Assembly (NCBI GenBank): GCA_002404215.1
Contig: DHJG01000196.1
Span: forward strand, 1-16,001
Source of the DNA: Desulfosporosinus sp. UBA4726
GTDB lineage: Bacteria; Bacillota; Desulfitobacteriia; Desulfitobacteriales; Desulfitobacteriaceae
Reading direction: 5' to 3'
Length of the DNA stretch: 16,001 nt
Shown here: piece by piece, positions 1 through 7,605 of the stretch
Numbering within the stretch: position 1 is the first letter of the stretch
Layout: each line of letters starts with the position of its first letter
Translations under genes and position numbers: made by a program
The notes under the pieces: model-generated
Database searches by the model: none
The model's input: the letters and a program-made list of their open reading frames with translations, nothing else
Told to the model about the DNA's origin: nothing

Positions 1-573
1 ACGATTAAGGCGATTATGGGGTTGTTGCCGGTGATGGATGGTAAAGTGGAATTCGCCGGGGAGAATAAAAACTATGCCTATATCCCAGAACAACCCGTAC
101 TATACGAAGGGTTAACACTTTGGGAACATTTAGAGCTTGCAGCCGCAGCCTATGAAATCGAACGAAAAGAGTTCTTGCCTAGAGCTGAGGAACTTCTTAA
201 ACTCTTTCGCCTTACAGAAGACAAGCACCATTTACCGGGTACCTTTTCTAAGGGCATGCAGCAGAAGGTCATGTTAATCCTGGGTTTTCTGCTGGAGCCC
301 TTGGTTTATGTAGTGGATGAGCCTTTTATGGGCCTGGACCCAAAGGGTACTAAGGATTTTCTAGCTCATTTAAACCAAGCTAGAGCCAAAGGAGCAGGGG
401 TATTAATGTGCACACATATACTTGATACTGCGGAAAAAATCTGTAGCTCTTTTGTATTAATGAATGCTGGAACAGTAGTAGCTCGAGGGAACCTTATGGA
501 AATCAGAGAACAATGCCAGTTACCTGAGGGCTCCCTACTGGATTGCTTTGATAAACTCTTGGTGAATAGTTAA
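1..573 (+). CDS. ecsA: EcsA-like ABC transporter ATP-binding protein (5' truncated by window)
   Basis: This is the ATPase subunit of an ABC transporter. The reading frame is open from base 1, so the true start and the Walker A loop lie upstream; the first visible residues (TIKAIMGLLP) are what normally follows Walker A. Visible motifs are the signature FSKGMQQK (about 244-267), Walker B with catalytic acid VYVVDEPF (D-E codons at 316-321), the D-loop GLDP and the switch histidine in CTHI (codon 415-417). The stretch YIPEQPVLYEGLTLWEHLEL closely resembles the equivalent part of Bacillus EcsA as I remember it. The TAA stop overlaps the ATG of the permease gene, so the two are translationally coupled. 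EcsA in Bacillus affects secretion, competence and intramembrane proteolysis; the substrate is not settled and cannot be read from the sequence. The family is certain, the Ecs assignment likely. Confidence 0.88.
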   Translation, partial: TIKAIMGLLPVMDGKVEFAGENKNYAYIPEQPVLYEGLTLWEHLELAAAAYEIERKEFLPRAEELLKLFRLTEDKHHLPGTFSKGMQQKVMLILGFLLEPLVYVVDEPFMGLDPKGTKDFLAHLNQARAKGAGVLMCTHILDTAEKICSSFVLMNAGTVVARGNLMEIREQCQLPEGSLLDCFDKLLVNS

Positions 574-1808
574 TGATGACTGTGACTAGGCTTTTTTTTC
601 AACGGCTTATTTCAGACTGGAAATACCAGTATCAAGTATGGAAAACTGCTGTAGATTGGATTGTAGCTCTTTATATTGTCATCCCCTTTTTGGCCATTTT
701 TATCAGTGTTTATGTTTCGTGGTGGAGGGCGGTTCCAGAGTGGCTCATTTATATACCTCTAAATATGCTTTTAGGTATTATTCTCGTATTCGCTTGGTCT
801 GGAACGATTCGTATCTTCGTAGAGGATGCTGATCAGCTCTTCCTCTTACAGCGTAAAGCCTGGATTAGTCGGATTATTAAGGATAGTCTAAGCTATTCCC
901 TCATCTATAACCTTGTAGTAACCTCGTTGTTGCTGATTCTCCTGGCACCTTTTTTATTGATGCATTACGGTTTTACCATGGTAGATATCATCTGGCTAAC
1001 GGTTTTCGTTTTCGTCCTTAAGAACAGTATAGGTCTTGCTAAACAATTACTCGAACTTCGTTTCAAGGGTTGGTCCCAGCGTATCGTGAGATGGGTTATG
1101 TTTATTCTGACAGGCGTGTATGTAAGGGCAAGTTTGGCTGTCTTATTGAGTCGCCTAGGGCTGTTTTACCTAGCATTGTCTATACTCATAGGCCTGCTAG
1201 GCATTCTCCTATACCGACGGATGAAACTGAGAGGGACTTTCTTTGAAGATATAGCTAGGGAGCAAACTGCAAAGCTAAGACTAGCTAAGTTCATGCTCCA
1301 GGCACTGAGAACCTATGTGAAAAAGCCAAGATCTGCTAGGAAACGTCCCTTATTATTCCGAAAATCGAATTTGCTTTTTAAGGTGCGCAACCCTGTGAAC
1401 GGTTTAGTGGAAATGTGCCTTAAATCTGAGTTGCGTAATGACAAAGACGTTATGTTTTATCTAAAAATGCTTGGGGTCAGTATTTTTTTCATAATAGTAT
1501 TTCCTCCAAACTACGGATGGCTTCTCTGGTTTGTTTTTTCAATAATGATTACTAACTTCGTTTACTTATTTTGGCAAGAGGCTATAAAGGACCCCTTTGT
1601 CTGTTTATTTCCCTGGCTCCCCGAAACGAAGATTGTGGCGATGAGAAAAGCCATATTCTTTATGGCTTTGCCCGGGCAGCTTATCCTCGGTGTTGTGGTG
1701 GCCATTAAGACTCACTCCTGGTTGGGGGCCTTAGGGCTAGTCCCTATTACCATACTCATAGGCTACTATGTTGCCAAAATAGTTTCCTTAACAAAAGACT
1801 GTTCATGA
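573..1808 (+). CDS. ecsB: EcsB-like ABC transporter permease
   Basis: This 411-residue integral membrane protein is the permease partner of the preceding ATPase. Its ATG shares bases with the upstream TAA (TAATG); a second ATG follows immediately and could also serve. Hydrophobic segments lie near residues 28-50, 57-80, 107-130, 137-150, 170-215, 297-330 and 362-400. A long basic, probably cytoplasmic stretch (about 220-275, rich in K and R) sits in the middle, as in EcsB. Length (Bacillus EcsB is about 408 residues) and gene order both fit EcsB. No ABC-2 signature motif can be pointed to by eye, so the name rests on length, topology and pairing with an EcsA-like ATPase. The two genes form a two-cistron unit as far as the window shows; a hairpin about 130 bases downstream may end the transcript. 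Confidence 0.8.
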   Translation: MMTVTRLFFQRLISDWKYQYQVWKTAVDWIVALYIVIPFLAIFISVYVSWWRAVPEWLIYIPLNMLLGIILVFAWSGTIRIFVEDADQLFLLQRKAWISRIIKDSLSYSLIYNLVVTSLLLILLAPFLLMHYGFTMVDIIWLTVFVFVLKNSIGLAKQLLELRFKGWSQRIVRWVMFILTGVYVRASLAVLLSRLGLFYLALSILIGLLGILLYRRMKLRGTFFEDIAREQTAKLRLAKFMLQALRTYVKKPRSARKRPLLFRKSNLLFKVRNPVNGLVEMCLKSELRNDKDVMFYLKMLGVSIFFIIVFPPNYGWLLWFVFSIMITNFVYLFWQEAIKDPFVCLFPWLPETKIVAMRKAIFFMALPGQLILGVVVAIKTHSWLGALGLVPITILIGYYVAKIVSLTKDCS

Positions 1809-1890
1809 ATGGATTTAAGCAGAATTTTGACATACAGATAAATTCTCTTTATTTACATGAATAACTTGAACTAAATTGAATTATATCCAA

Positions 1891-1930
1891 CTATAACAAA
1901 CTAAAACAAACTAATACAAACTAATACAAA
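1891..1930. repeat. Four tandem 10-bp repeats (CTAATACAAA)
   Basis: Four consecutive decamers read CTATAACAAA, CTAAAACAAA, CTAATACAAA and CTAATACAAA; the last two are identical and the first two differ from them by two bases and one base. A partial fifth copy, CTAACAAA, occurs at 1937-1944. The period equals about one helical turn, so each copy presents the same face of the DNA. This could be a cooperative protein-binding array or simple replication slippage. Confidence 0.7.
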
Positions 1931-1938
1931 CGTTTGCT

Positions 1939-1986
1939 AACAAACAGTAAGGCTTGCTTAACAACAAGGAAGTCTTACTGTTTGTT
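1939..1986. terminator. 13-bp inverted repeat; possible terminator of ecsAB or operator
   Basis: Perfect 13-base arms AACAAACAGTAAG (1939-1951) and CTTACTGTTTGTT (1974-1986) enclose a 22-base loop that can itself pair (CTTG 1953-1956 with CAAG 1965-1968). The stem is AT-rich and is followed by a T/G-rich but not pure T run, so termination would be weak. It overlaps the end of a decamer/palindrome cluster, which leaves an operator role open. Confidence 0.45.
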
Positions 1987-2164
1987 TGGTGTAAGGTACT
2001 TATAGTGCGAGATGGTTTAACGTAACTTTGATTATCTGACCAAGGCTAAAAACGACAATATCATTCGTTTGTTATACAATTTCGAATTATCCTTGCCTTC
2101 TACTGACTGATAGGAATAGAATGAGGGATGAATAAATTAATTTTAAATGAAAGGGGGCAAGATC

Positions 2165-2293
2165 ATGAGAAAAAAATTTAGCAAAACGTTAATTATTGCT
2201 AGGATGTACAATACTTTAGATGTTTGCTTTCTGAAAATCGCCCGCATTTCATTTGGATTCTTTTCAGGGCTTGTTTTTTACAGTGTTGCTTAG
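2165..2293 (+). CDS. Possible 42-residue small protein upstream of aldehyde oxidoreductase
   Basis: This short ORF starts with ATG and is preceded by a very good ribosome binding site (GAAAGGGGG, spaced about 7 bases), better than expected by chance in an AT-rich gap. It encodes 42 residues beginning MRKKFSKTLIIARMYN. The basic N-terminus is followed by two moderately hydrophobic stretches (about 19-26 and 29-42), so a small membrane-associated peptide is possible. It ends with TAG 95 bases before the aldehyde ferredoxin oxidoreductase start, with no terminator between, so it could be cotranscribed with it. I do not recognise the product. It may be a small protein, a leader peptide or chance coding; only the ribosome binding site and position support it. 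Confidence 0.4.
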   Translation: MRKKFSKTLIIARMYNTLDVCFLKIARISFGFFSGLVFYSVA

Positions 2294-2388
2294 TTTAGAA
2301 CACTTTATAGTGAGTGTGGTAATGTTTCAGGCCCTGAAGAGAATGTAAATGTTTTAGTGAAATATAACACAAATAAGGGGGAAGATTC

Positions 2389-4182
2389 ATGGGCGGATAT
2401 ACAGGTAAAGTATTACGTATCAATCTCACAGAGGGAAAAACTATCACTGAGCCTTTAAACATTGAACTTGCGAAGAAATATTTGAGCGGGCGTGGACTTG
2501 CTGGGAAAATGTTTTTCGATGAGGTAGCCGCAGATGTTGATGCACTCTCTCCTGAAAATACAATGTATATTGCTACAGGATTACTCACAGGCACGAACGC
2601 TCCAACGTCTGGTCGGTTCATGGTTGTTACCAAATCTCCGTTAAATGGTTGTATTGCTTCTTCCAACTCAGGCGGATATTGGGGAGCACAGCTGAAATTT
2701 GCCGGTTACGATATGGTTATCTTGGAAGGTAAGGCAGCGAAGCCAGTGTATATTGCCATTACTGACGATAAGGTAGAAATTAAAGACGCCGTCCATGTGT
2801 GGGGTAAGGATGTTTATGCCACCACGGAGGCTTTAAAGCTGGAGTTTGGGGATGACAAAGCGAAAGTCTTAACCATTGGGCCCGCAGGTGAAAAACTTTC
2901 TCTAATGGCAGCGATTATGAATGATCTCTATCGTGCAGCTGCGCGTAGTGGTGTGGGTGCTGTAATGGGATCAAAGAATCTCAAAGCGATTGTCGTTCGT
3001 GGAACGGGGAAAGTTGCCAATGCAAATCCAGATGAGATGAAAAAGGTCTTGAGCGCGGTAATGGGAAAAATTAAGGAAAATGGAGTAACCGGTCAAGGTC
3101 TTGGTGCGTACGGTACAGCTGTGCTTGTTAATATTATTAATGAGAGCGGGATATATCCGGTCAATAACTTCCAAGAATCCTATGATCCCGAAGCAGATCT
3201 AATCAGCGGAGAAACAATGACCAAAAACCACTTGATTAAGAAAGATGCTTGCTATCGATGTCCGATCGCTTGTGGTCGCTATAGTAAATGGGAAGGAGGC
3301 GAAGGCGCCGGTCCTGAATATGAAGCTGTATGGTGCTTCGGATCTGACTGTGGTAGCCATGATTATGATGCGATTCATGTAGCCAATGATCTATGCAATA
3401 AATTAGGGATGGACTCGATTTCGGTGGGTTGTACCATTGCGGCCGGTATGGAACTTGCTCAACGCGGATACATTAAGCCAGAAGAGCTTGATGGAACACC
3501 GCTTGAGTTTGGAAATGCCAAAGGAATGGTAGAATGGGTCCGGAAAATAGCATATGCTGAAGGACTCGGAGCTAAAATGGCTCAGGGCTCATATAACTTC
3601 GCTGAAGGTTATGGTCACCCAGAACTATCCATGTCTGTGAAAAAGCTTGAGATTCCGGCCTATGATCCTCGGGGCATCCAAGGTCATGGTCTTCAATATG
3701 CAACAAATAATCGTGGTGGTTGTCACGTCCGTGGGTACATGGTTTCTCCAGAAATCTTGGGCCTTCCTGAAAAACTGGATAAGGACACTATTGAGGGAAA
3801 AGCAACCTGGGTTAAGATCTTCCAAGACCTCACAGGTGTTATCGACTCTGTTGGAATGTGCTTGTTCTCTTCATTCGCACTAGGGCTTTCTGATTATACA
3901 GCGATTGTCAATGCAGTAACAGGTTTCAACTATACGGATGCGGAACTGCTGGCGTGCGGAGACCGGATATGGAACATTGAACGTTTACAAAATTTACGCA
4001 CGGGCATGACCGCAGCGGATGACACATTCCCAGAACGCTTATTAAAAGTTGCGATTTCATCAGGTCCTTCAAAAGGAAGTAAAAGTCTATTAGCGGAACT
4101 TCTACCTCTGTACTATGCAGAACGTGGATGGGATGCAATTGGTGTACCAACACCTGAATCTCTTAAAAAGCTCGGGATTTAG
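2389..4182 (+). CDS. aor: Aldehyde ferredoxin oxidoreductase (tungsten/molybdopterin enzyme)
   Basis: The 597-residue protein interconverts aldehydes and carboxylic acids using ferredoxin, with a bis-pterin tungsten (or molybdenum) centre and one [4Fe-4S] cluster, in the cytoplasm. The start follows a strong AAGGGGGAA site, and the N-terminus MGGYTGKVLRINLTEG is typical of the family. Cluster ligands are visible as CYRCPIAC (C288, C291, C295) plus C491 in DSVGMCLF, nearly the same numbering as the Pyrococcus furiosus enzyme (288, 291, 295, 494). Acidic residues in GPEYEA (E310, E312) and H446 in GGCHVRG occupy the positions of the known active-site Glu and His. Length matches the classical AOR (about 605) rather than the longer BamB-type enzymes (about 650). 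No ferredoxin or cofactor-insertion gene lies alongside, so it stands as a single gene, perhaps with the small ORF upstream. Substrate range cannot be read from the sequence. Confidence 0.95.
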   Translation: MGGYTGKVLRINLTEGKTITEPLNIELAKKYLSGRGLAGKMFFDEVAADVDALSPENTMYIATGLLTGTNAPTSGRFMVVTKSPLNGCIASSNSGGYWGAQLKFAGYDMVILEGKAAKPVYIAITDDKVEIKDAVHVWGKDVYATTEALKLEFGDDKAKVLTIGPAGEKLSLMAAIMNDLYRAAARSGVGAVMGSKNLKAIVVRGTGKVANANPDEMKKVLSAVMGKIKENGVTGQGLGAYGTAVLVNIINESGIYPVNNFQESYDPEADLISGETMTKNHLIKKDACYRCPIACGRYSKWEGGEGAGPEYEAVWCFGSDCGSHDYDAIHVANDLCNKLGMDSISVGCTIAAGMELAQRGYIKPEELDGTPLEFGNAKGMVEWVRKIAYAEGLGAKMAQGSYNFAEGYGHPELSMSVKKLEIPAYDPRGIQGHGLQYATNNRGGCHVRGYMVSPEILGLPEKLDKDTIEGKATWVKIFQDLTGVIDSVGMCLFSSFALGLSDYTAIVNAVTGFNYTDAELLACGDRIWNIERLQNLRTGMTAADDTFPERLLKVAISSGPSKGSKSLLAELLPLYYAERGWDAIGVPTPESLKKLGI

Positions 4183-4227
4183 GACAGAATAACTGAGAAA
4201 GCTAAATTGAAATGGATAACCCTAGTT

Positions 4228-4249
4228 GACACTCGAAAGAGTGTCTTTT
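4228..4249 (+). terminator. Rho-independent terminator after aor
   Basis: A perfect 7-bp stem GACACTC / GAGTGTC closes on a GAAA tetraloop and is followed by TTTTCTTATTTC. It lies 46 bases after the aldehyde oxidoreductase stop. Confidence 0.9.
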
Positions 4250-4373
4250 CTTATTTCAAGCGGAAGGGGAATTTATAAACACTTGGAAACATGTGGGCAT
4301 ATCATGAGATTATGAGATACTGTCAACTAAGAAGTTCACGATAGCAGAAGATTAAAAAAGGAGCTCGGTTCCC

Positions 4374-5726
4374 TTGCTTGATCAGACTTTACGACATTTT
4401 CGTCGTTATCAAGAGATTGTATCCGTGCTCATCCGGAACGGATTTGGTTTTATCCTTTTTGAGCAGATGGGTCTAGGGAACAACCGGGCGGGTATAGATC
4501 TGGACTTGGTTCAACTTGGGCAGCGTATTCGACAAGCCTTGGGTGAATTAGGCCCAACATTTATGAAAATTGGACAATTTGCTAGCACGCGGCCGGATAT
4601 TGTGCCTAAGCAAGTCCTCAGGGAATTAGAACAGCTTCAGGATAGAGCACCCATGATTCGATCTGAACTCGTCCGTCGGACGATTGAACAGGAGTTAGGA
4701 GCTCCAATTACAAAGCTTTTCCGTGAATTTAATCCCTCGCCACTGGCTACAGCATCAATTGGTCAAGTTCATTACGCTGTACTTCACACGGGTGAACCGG
4801 TCGCTGTAAAGGTACAACGACCGAATATCTCCTTGGATATTCAAACGGATTTGGAAATCCTTAAGAATGCTGTAACTTTGATCGAAAAACGTTTCCCCAG
4901 GGTTAGAAATTATGCATCTCGTCGAATGCTCGAGGAATTCTCCGGGTGGCTGGAAAAGGAATTGGATTATAAAGCCGAAGGGGAAAATGCTGAGAAAATG
5001 GCCAAGGGGTTGCAGGGTGATACTCAGGTTATAGTTCCTCGTATCTTTTGGGAGTTTAGCACAAGGCGTGTCCTTACCATGACTTATATCGATGGAGTTA
5101 AGCTGAATGATCGACAAAAGATTCTAGACCTTCATTATGACAAGAAAATGATTGCCACAAGTATTAGCAAAGCATTACTTCAACAAATCTTAAGGGACGG
5201 TTTTTTTCATGGGGACCCACATCCTGGGAATATTTTTATTTTATCCGAAGGGAAGATCGCCTTTGTTGATTTTGGGGTTGTAGGAAATCTATCCCCGATT
5301 ATGAAACGCCGTTTTGCAAGTTTAATCAGTGCATTGACCCGTCGTAATACGAAGACTTTAGTAAAGGCAATATTGCAACTTGACGTAGTGCCTCAGGACG
5401 TAGATTTGGATCGTTTGGATCAGGATGTAGATAGACTGCGCAAGAAACACTTAGATGCACCCATCGGCGAAATATTCTTTCCAGATCTGGTCAATGACCT
5501 TAGAGATATGGCATTTCATCATCGAATTGAAGTTCCACGGGATTTTATCTTACTGGGGAAGTCTCTTTTAACTCTTGAGGGAATTGTTCATGAGCTTGAT
5601 CCTACTATGAGCTTGCCAGAGCTGGCCAAGCCGTTCCAATATCGGTTGATCAAAGATCAATTTTATGTCTTTAGGTGGATTGAAAATCTTTGGAAAAAGA
5701 AAAGTTTGGGCAGGAAATTATTCTAA
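4374..5726 (+). CDS. ABC1/UbiB/AarF-family kinase-like protein
   Basis: The 450-residue protein belongs to the UbiB/ADCK atypical kinase family, which supports quinone biosynthesis or lipid homeostasis through an ATPase activity of unsettled substrate. Family motifs appear in order: KIGQ at 65-68 (the KxGQ inhibitory motif), the alanine-rich loop variant ATASIGQV at 125-132, the ATP-binding lysine K146 in VAVKVQ, HGDPHPGN at 279-286 (catalytic loop) and VDFG at 298-301 (metal-binding Asp). The two C-terminal membrane helices of many UbiB proteins are not evident; the chain ends with a basic tail and is shorter than the usual 500-560 residues. The start is TTG, chosen because AAGGAG (4358-4363) lies 10 bases upstream and no ATG is placed better. 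The next gene begins about 97 bases downstream with no terminator between, so it may head the ABC transporter operon. Confidence 0.9.
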   Translation: MLDQTLRHFRRYQEIVSVLIRNGFGFILFEQMGLGNNRAGIDLDLVQLGQRIRQALGELGPTFMKIGQFASTRPDIVPKQVLRELEQLQDRAPMIRSELVRRTIEQELGAPITKLFREFNPSPLATASIGQVHYAVLHTGEPVAVKVQRPNISLDIQTDLEILKNAVTLIEKRFPRVRNYASRRMLEEFSGWLEKELDYKAEGENAEKMAKGLQGDTQVIVPRIFWEFSTRRVLTMTYIDGVKLNDRQKILDLHYDKKMIATSISKALLQQILRDGFFHGDPHPGNIFILSEGKIAFVDFGVVGNLSPIMKRRFASLISALTRRNTKTLVKAILQLDVVPQDVDLDRLDQDVDRLRKKHLDAPIGEIFFPDLVNDLRDMAFHHRIEVPRDFILLGKSLLTLEGIVHELDPTMSLPELAKPFQYRLIKDQFYVFRWIENLWKKKSLGRKLF

Positions 5727-5823
5727 GGTCAGTAAATATGGATATATTTGGAGCAATTAATGGTATTTAGCGTATGCTGTATTGGAGCAAATCTTAGATA
5801 ATTCATTAGGTCGGAGAAAACAC

Positions 5824-6750
5824 ATGATTAATGTTGAAGGACTAACAAAACTTTACCCAAGAACTAAAGATCAAACGAAGGGGAAAGAAACTAAAAGGGT
5901 AAGAGGAATATCAGAAGTAACTTTTCGAGTCAAGGAAGGAGAAGCCTTTGGCTTCTTGGGTCCGAATGGAGCAGGAAAGACGACACTGATTCGTCATCTT
6001 ATGGGTTTTATTAGACCAGAGGCTGGTTTTGCACAGATCAGTGGATTGGATTGCTGGCAGAATTCCAGGACCGTAAAAGCGTTGGTTAGTTATCTTCCTG
6101 GAGAAATGAATTTCTTCGAGCAAATGTCTGGTCTCGAGTTTTTGGAACTTATGTCAGGCATGCATGGGAATCAACCGATTTTCCAGAAACGCAGAGAGCT
6201 CCTAGGTGAAAGATTAAATCTAAATCTACAACAGCCTATTAGAAAAATGTCTAAGGGAATGAAACAAAAATTAGGGATTATTTATGCCCTGATGTTGGAT
6301 TCGAAGGTTCTGATCTTGGACGAACCGACTTCAGGTTTAGATCCACTCATGCAAAAAGTGTTTATCGAGCTGGTGTTGGAAGAAAAGAAACAGGGAAAGA
6401 CTATTTTTATTTCCTCGCATATGTTTTCTGAGGTGGAGCGGACCTGTGATCGCGTGGCAATCATTCGAGCAGGTGAATTGGTGACCGTGGAGGGGATCCA
6501 AAGACTTCGGCAGGCTCAACAACGGACCTTTGAAATAACGGTTAGTGACGAGCGAGAAGTTGAACTTCTTCGTGAGCGAGGATTAGCAATTGTTTCGGCA
6601 AAGGGGACCCAGCTATCCGTCGAAATACAGGGAGACATTAACGCTCTTTTAAGCGGACTCGCCCAAGTGAAGGTTCAGGCGTTCTCGCAGAAAACCACAG
6701 AATTAGAAGAAGCGTTTATGCATTTCTATGAAAGGGAGGGAGGCCTCTGA
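5824..6750 (+). CDS. ABC transporter ATP-binding protein
   Basis: This 308-residue ATPase belongs to the drug/antibiotic-export (BcrA/NatA-like) type. Motifs are Walker A GPNGAGKTT (46-54), signature MSKGMKQK (142-149), Walker B ILDEPTSGLD (164-173) and the switch histidine in SSH (197-199). The C-terminal tail (about 220-308) resembles the regulatory extension common in this group and ends EEAFMHFYE. I chose ATG at 5824, which has GGAG 7 bases upstream and gives MINVEGLTKLYP, the expected ABC N-terminus; an in-frame TTG at 5782 would add 14 residues without a binding site. An insertion of charged residues (about 11-26, KDQTKGKETKR) lies between the first strand and the next conserved block. 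Its stop overlaps the proposed CTG start of the first permease. The substrate is unknown. Confidence 0.9.
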   Translation: MINVEGLTKLYPRTKDQTKGKETKRVRGISEVTFRVKEGEAFGFLGPNGAGKTTLIRHLMGFIRPEAGFAQISGLDCWQNSRTVKALVSYLPGEMNFFEQMSGLEFLELMSGMHGNQPIFQKRRELLGERLNLNLQQPIRKMSKGMKQKLGIIYALMLDSKVLILDEPTSGLDPLMQKVFIELVLEEKKQGKTIFISSHMFSEVERTCDRVAIIRAGELVTVEGIQRLRQAQQRTFEITVSDEREVELLRERGLAIVSAKGTQLSVEIQGDINALLSGLAQVKVQAFSQKTTELEEAFMHFYEREGGL

Positions 6751-7550
6751 ACCGGGCATTATTTCGAGCCATGTTTAAAGAACAGGGTAAGAAAGCATTA
6801 ACCTGCGCGACGGGGCTTACCCTTTATAACCTGCTCTTGATTGGAGTCTATCCCGCAATTTCCAAGTCGGAGGTTATGGCAGAACTATCCGTGAACTTGC
6901 CGAGTTCAGTGAAACGTGTCTTCGGGGTTACTTCAGGCAGCGGGATTGATCGCTTCGAGTCTTATATTTCAAGTCAATGCTTTGGGCAAGTTTGGTTATT
7001 TGTGATGGGAATGTATACGATAGGTACGGCCGATGCCTTAATCGCTAAATTGGTTGATCAAGGAACAATGGCCTACCTACTATCTGCCCCAGTGGGCCGT
7101 CTGGAGTTGTTATTAACTCAAGTAGCTGTGTTGGTGAGTGGATTAGCCTTGCTAATGGTTCTGACTGAGCTTGGAATTTGGGGAGAAATGGCACTCTTTG
7201 ATATTCCAATCGATGTATGGCCGTATTTTCGTTTGGGAATCCTGGGGTTTGCCCTGTTTTTGGCAGTTGGAGCATATAGTTTGCTTTTTTCAGCCTTGTT
7301 TAAGCTTGAAGAACATGCGATTCTAAGTTCAATCGGAGTTACCTTTGTTTTTTATGCTCTGGATGTTCTTTCCGGGCTTAATGATCGATTTTCATGGGCT
7401 AAGAATCTAACCTTGTTTGGGTGGGTCCGACCTCAAGAGGTTTTGGAGGGTGAGTTGCCCACGAATCAAACAGTGACGTTACTTGCGCTCTCAGCTATTT
7501 TTATTACTATAGCGGGATTTATTTTCGAGAAGAAAGATCTCCACGTTTGA
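6747..7550 (+). CDS. ABC-2-type transporter permease, first of a tandem pair (CTG start)
   Basis: This membrane permease has about six hydrophobic segments (near residues 18-38, 78-100, 124-150, 164-190, 200-216 and 238-257). I place its start at the CTG 6747-6749, giving 267 residues, rather than the first ATG (6771). GGGAGG lies 6 bases upstream of the CTG. The eight extra residues, (M)NRALFRA before MFKEQGKK, line up residue for residue with the start of the downstream paralogue, MNDALYWVMLKQEGKK. The CTG overlaps the ATPase stop as CTGA, the non-AUG equivalent of a coupled ATGA. Shared blocks with the paralogue include VKRxFGV, YISxQxFG, MAYLLSxPV, ITFVFYxLDV/VTFVFYALDV and RPQEVL. It probably forms a heterodimer with the next protein. 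If the CTG is wrong, the ORF is 6771-7550. Confidence 0.85.
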   Translation: MNRALFRAMFKEQGKKALTCATGLTLYNLLLIGVYPAISKSEVMAELSVNLPSSVKRVFGVTSGSGIDRFESYISSQCFGQVWLFVMGMYTIGTADALIAKLVDQGTMAYLLSAPVGRLELLLTQVAVLVSGLALLMVLTELGIWGEMALFDIPIDVWPYFRLGILGFALFLAVGAYSLLFSALFKLEEHAILSSIGVTFVFYALDVLSGLNDRFSWAKNLTLFGWVRPQEVLEGELPTNQTVTLLALSAIFITIAGFIFEKKDLHV

Positions 7551-7605
7551 GCCACTAATTTAGCTAAATGCTCTAAGATTCACGGAAACGTCGAGGTGAC
7601 TTTTA

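Larger units (their letters stand above)
1809..2164. other. Intergenic region with repeats, no confident gene
   Basis: The gap between the ecsB-like gene and a 42-codon ORF holds four tandem 10-bp repeats (1891-1930), a 10-bp palindrome (1927-1936) and a large inverted repeat (1939-1986), listed separately. Further on, short pairings are possible (CAAGG 2041-2045 with CCTTG 2091-2095, ATTCG 2063-2067 with CGAAT 2083-2087), which could form a weak leader structure, but I recognise no riboswitch class. I looked for a molybdenum/tungsten cofactor leader RNA and could not match one. No convincing -35/-10 pair was found. Confidence 0.6.

Noticed and set aside
1891..1930. CRISPR array
   Set aside because: Repeats are 10 bp and contiguous with no spacers, and no cas gene is nearby.
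1987..2164. Molybdenum/tungsten cofactor or other riboswitch before aor
   Set aside because: Only short, weak stems can be drawn and no conserved riboswitch core was recognised.
2295..2666. Minus-strand 123-codon ORF overlapping the start of aor
   Set aside because: It lies opposite the conserved N-terminus of aor and shows no family features.
5782..5823. TTG start of the ABC ATPase, 14 residues longer
   Set aside because: No ribosome binding site precedes the TTG, whereas ATG 5824 has GGAG at 7 bases and gives the standard ABC N-terminus.
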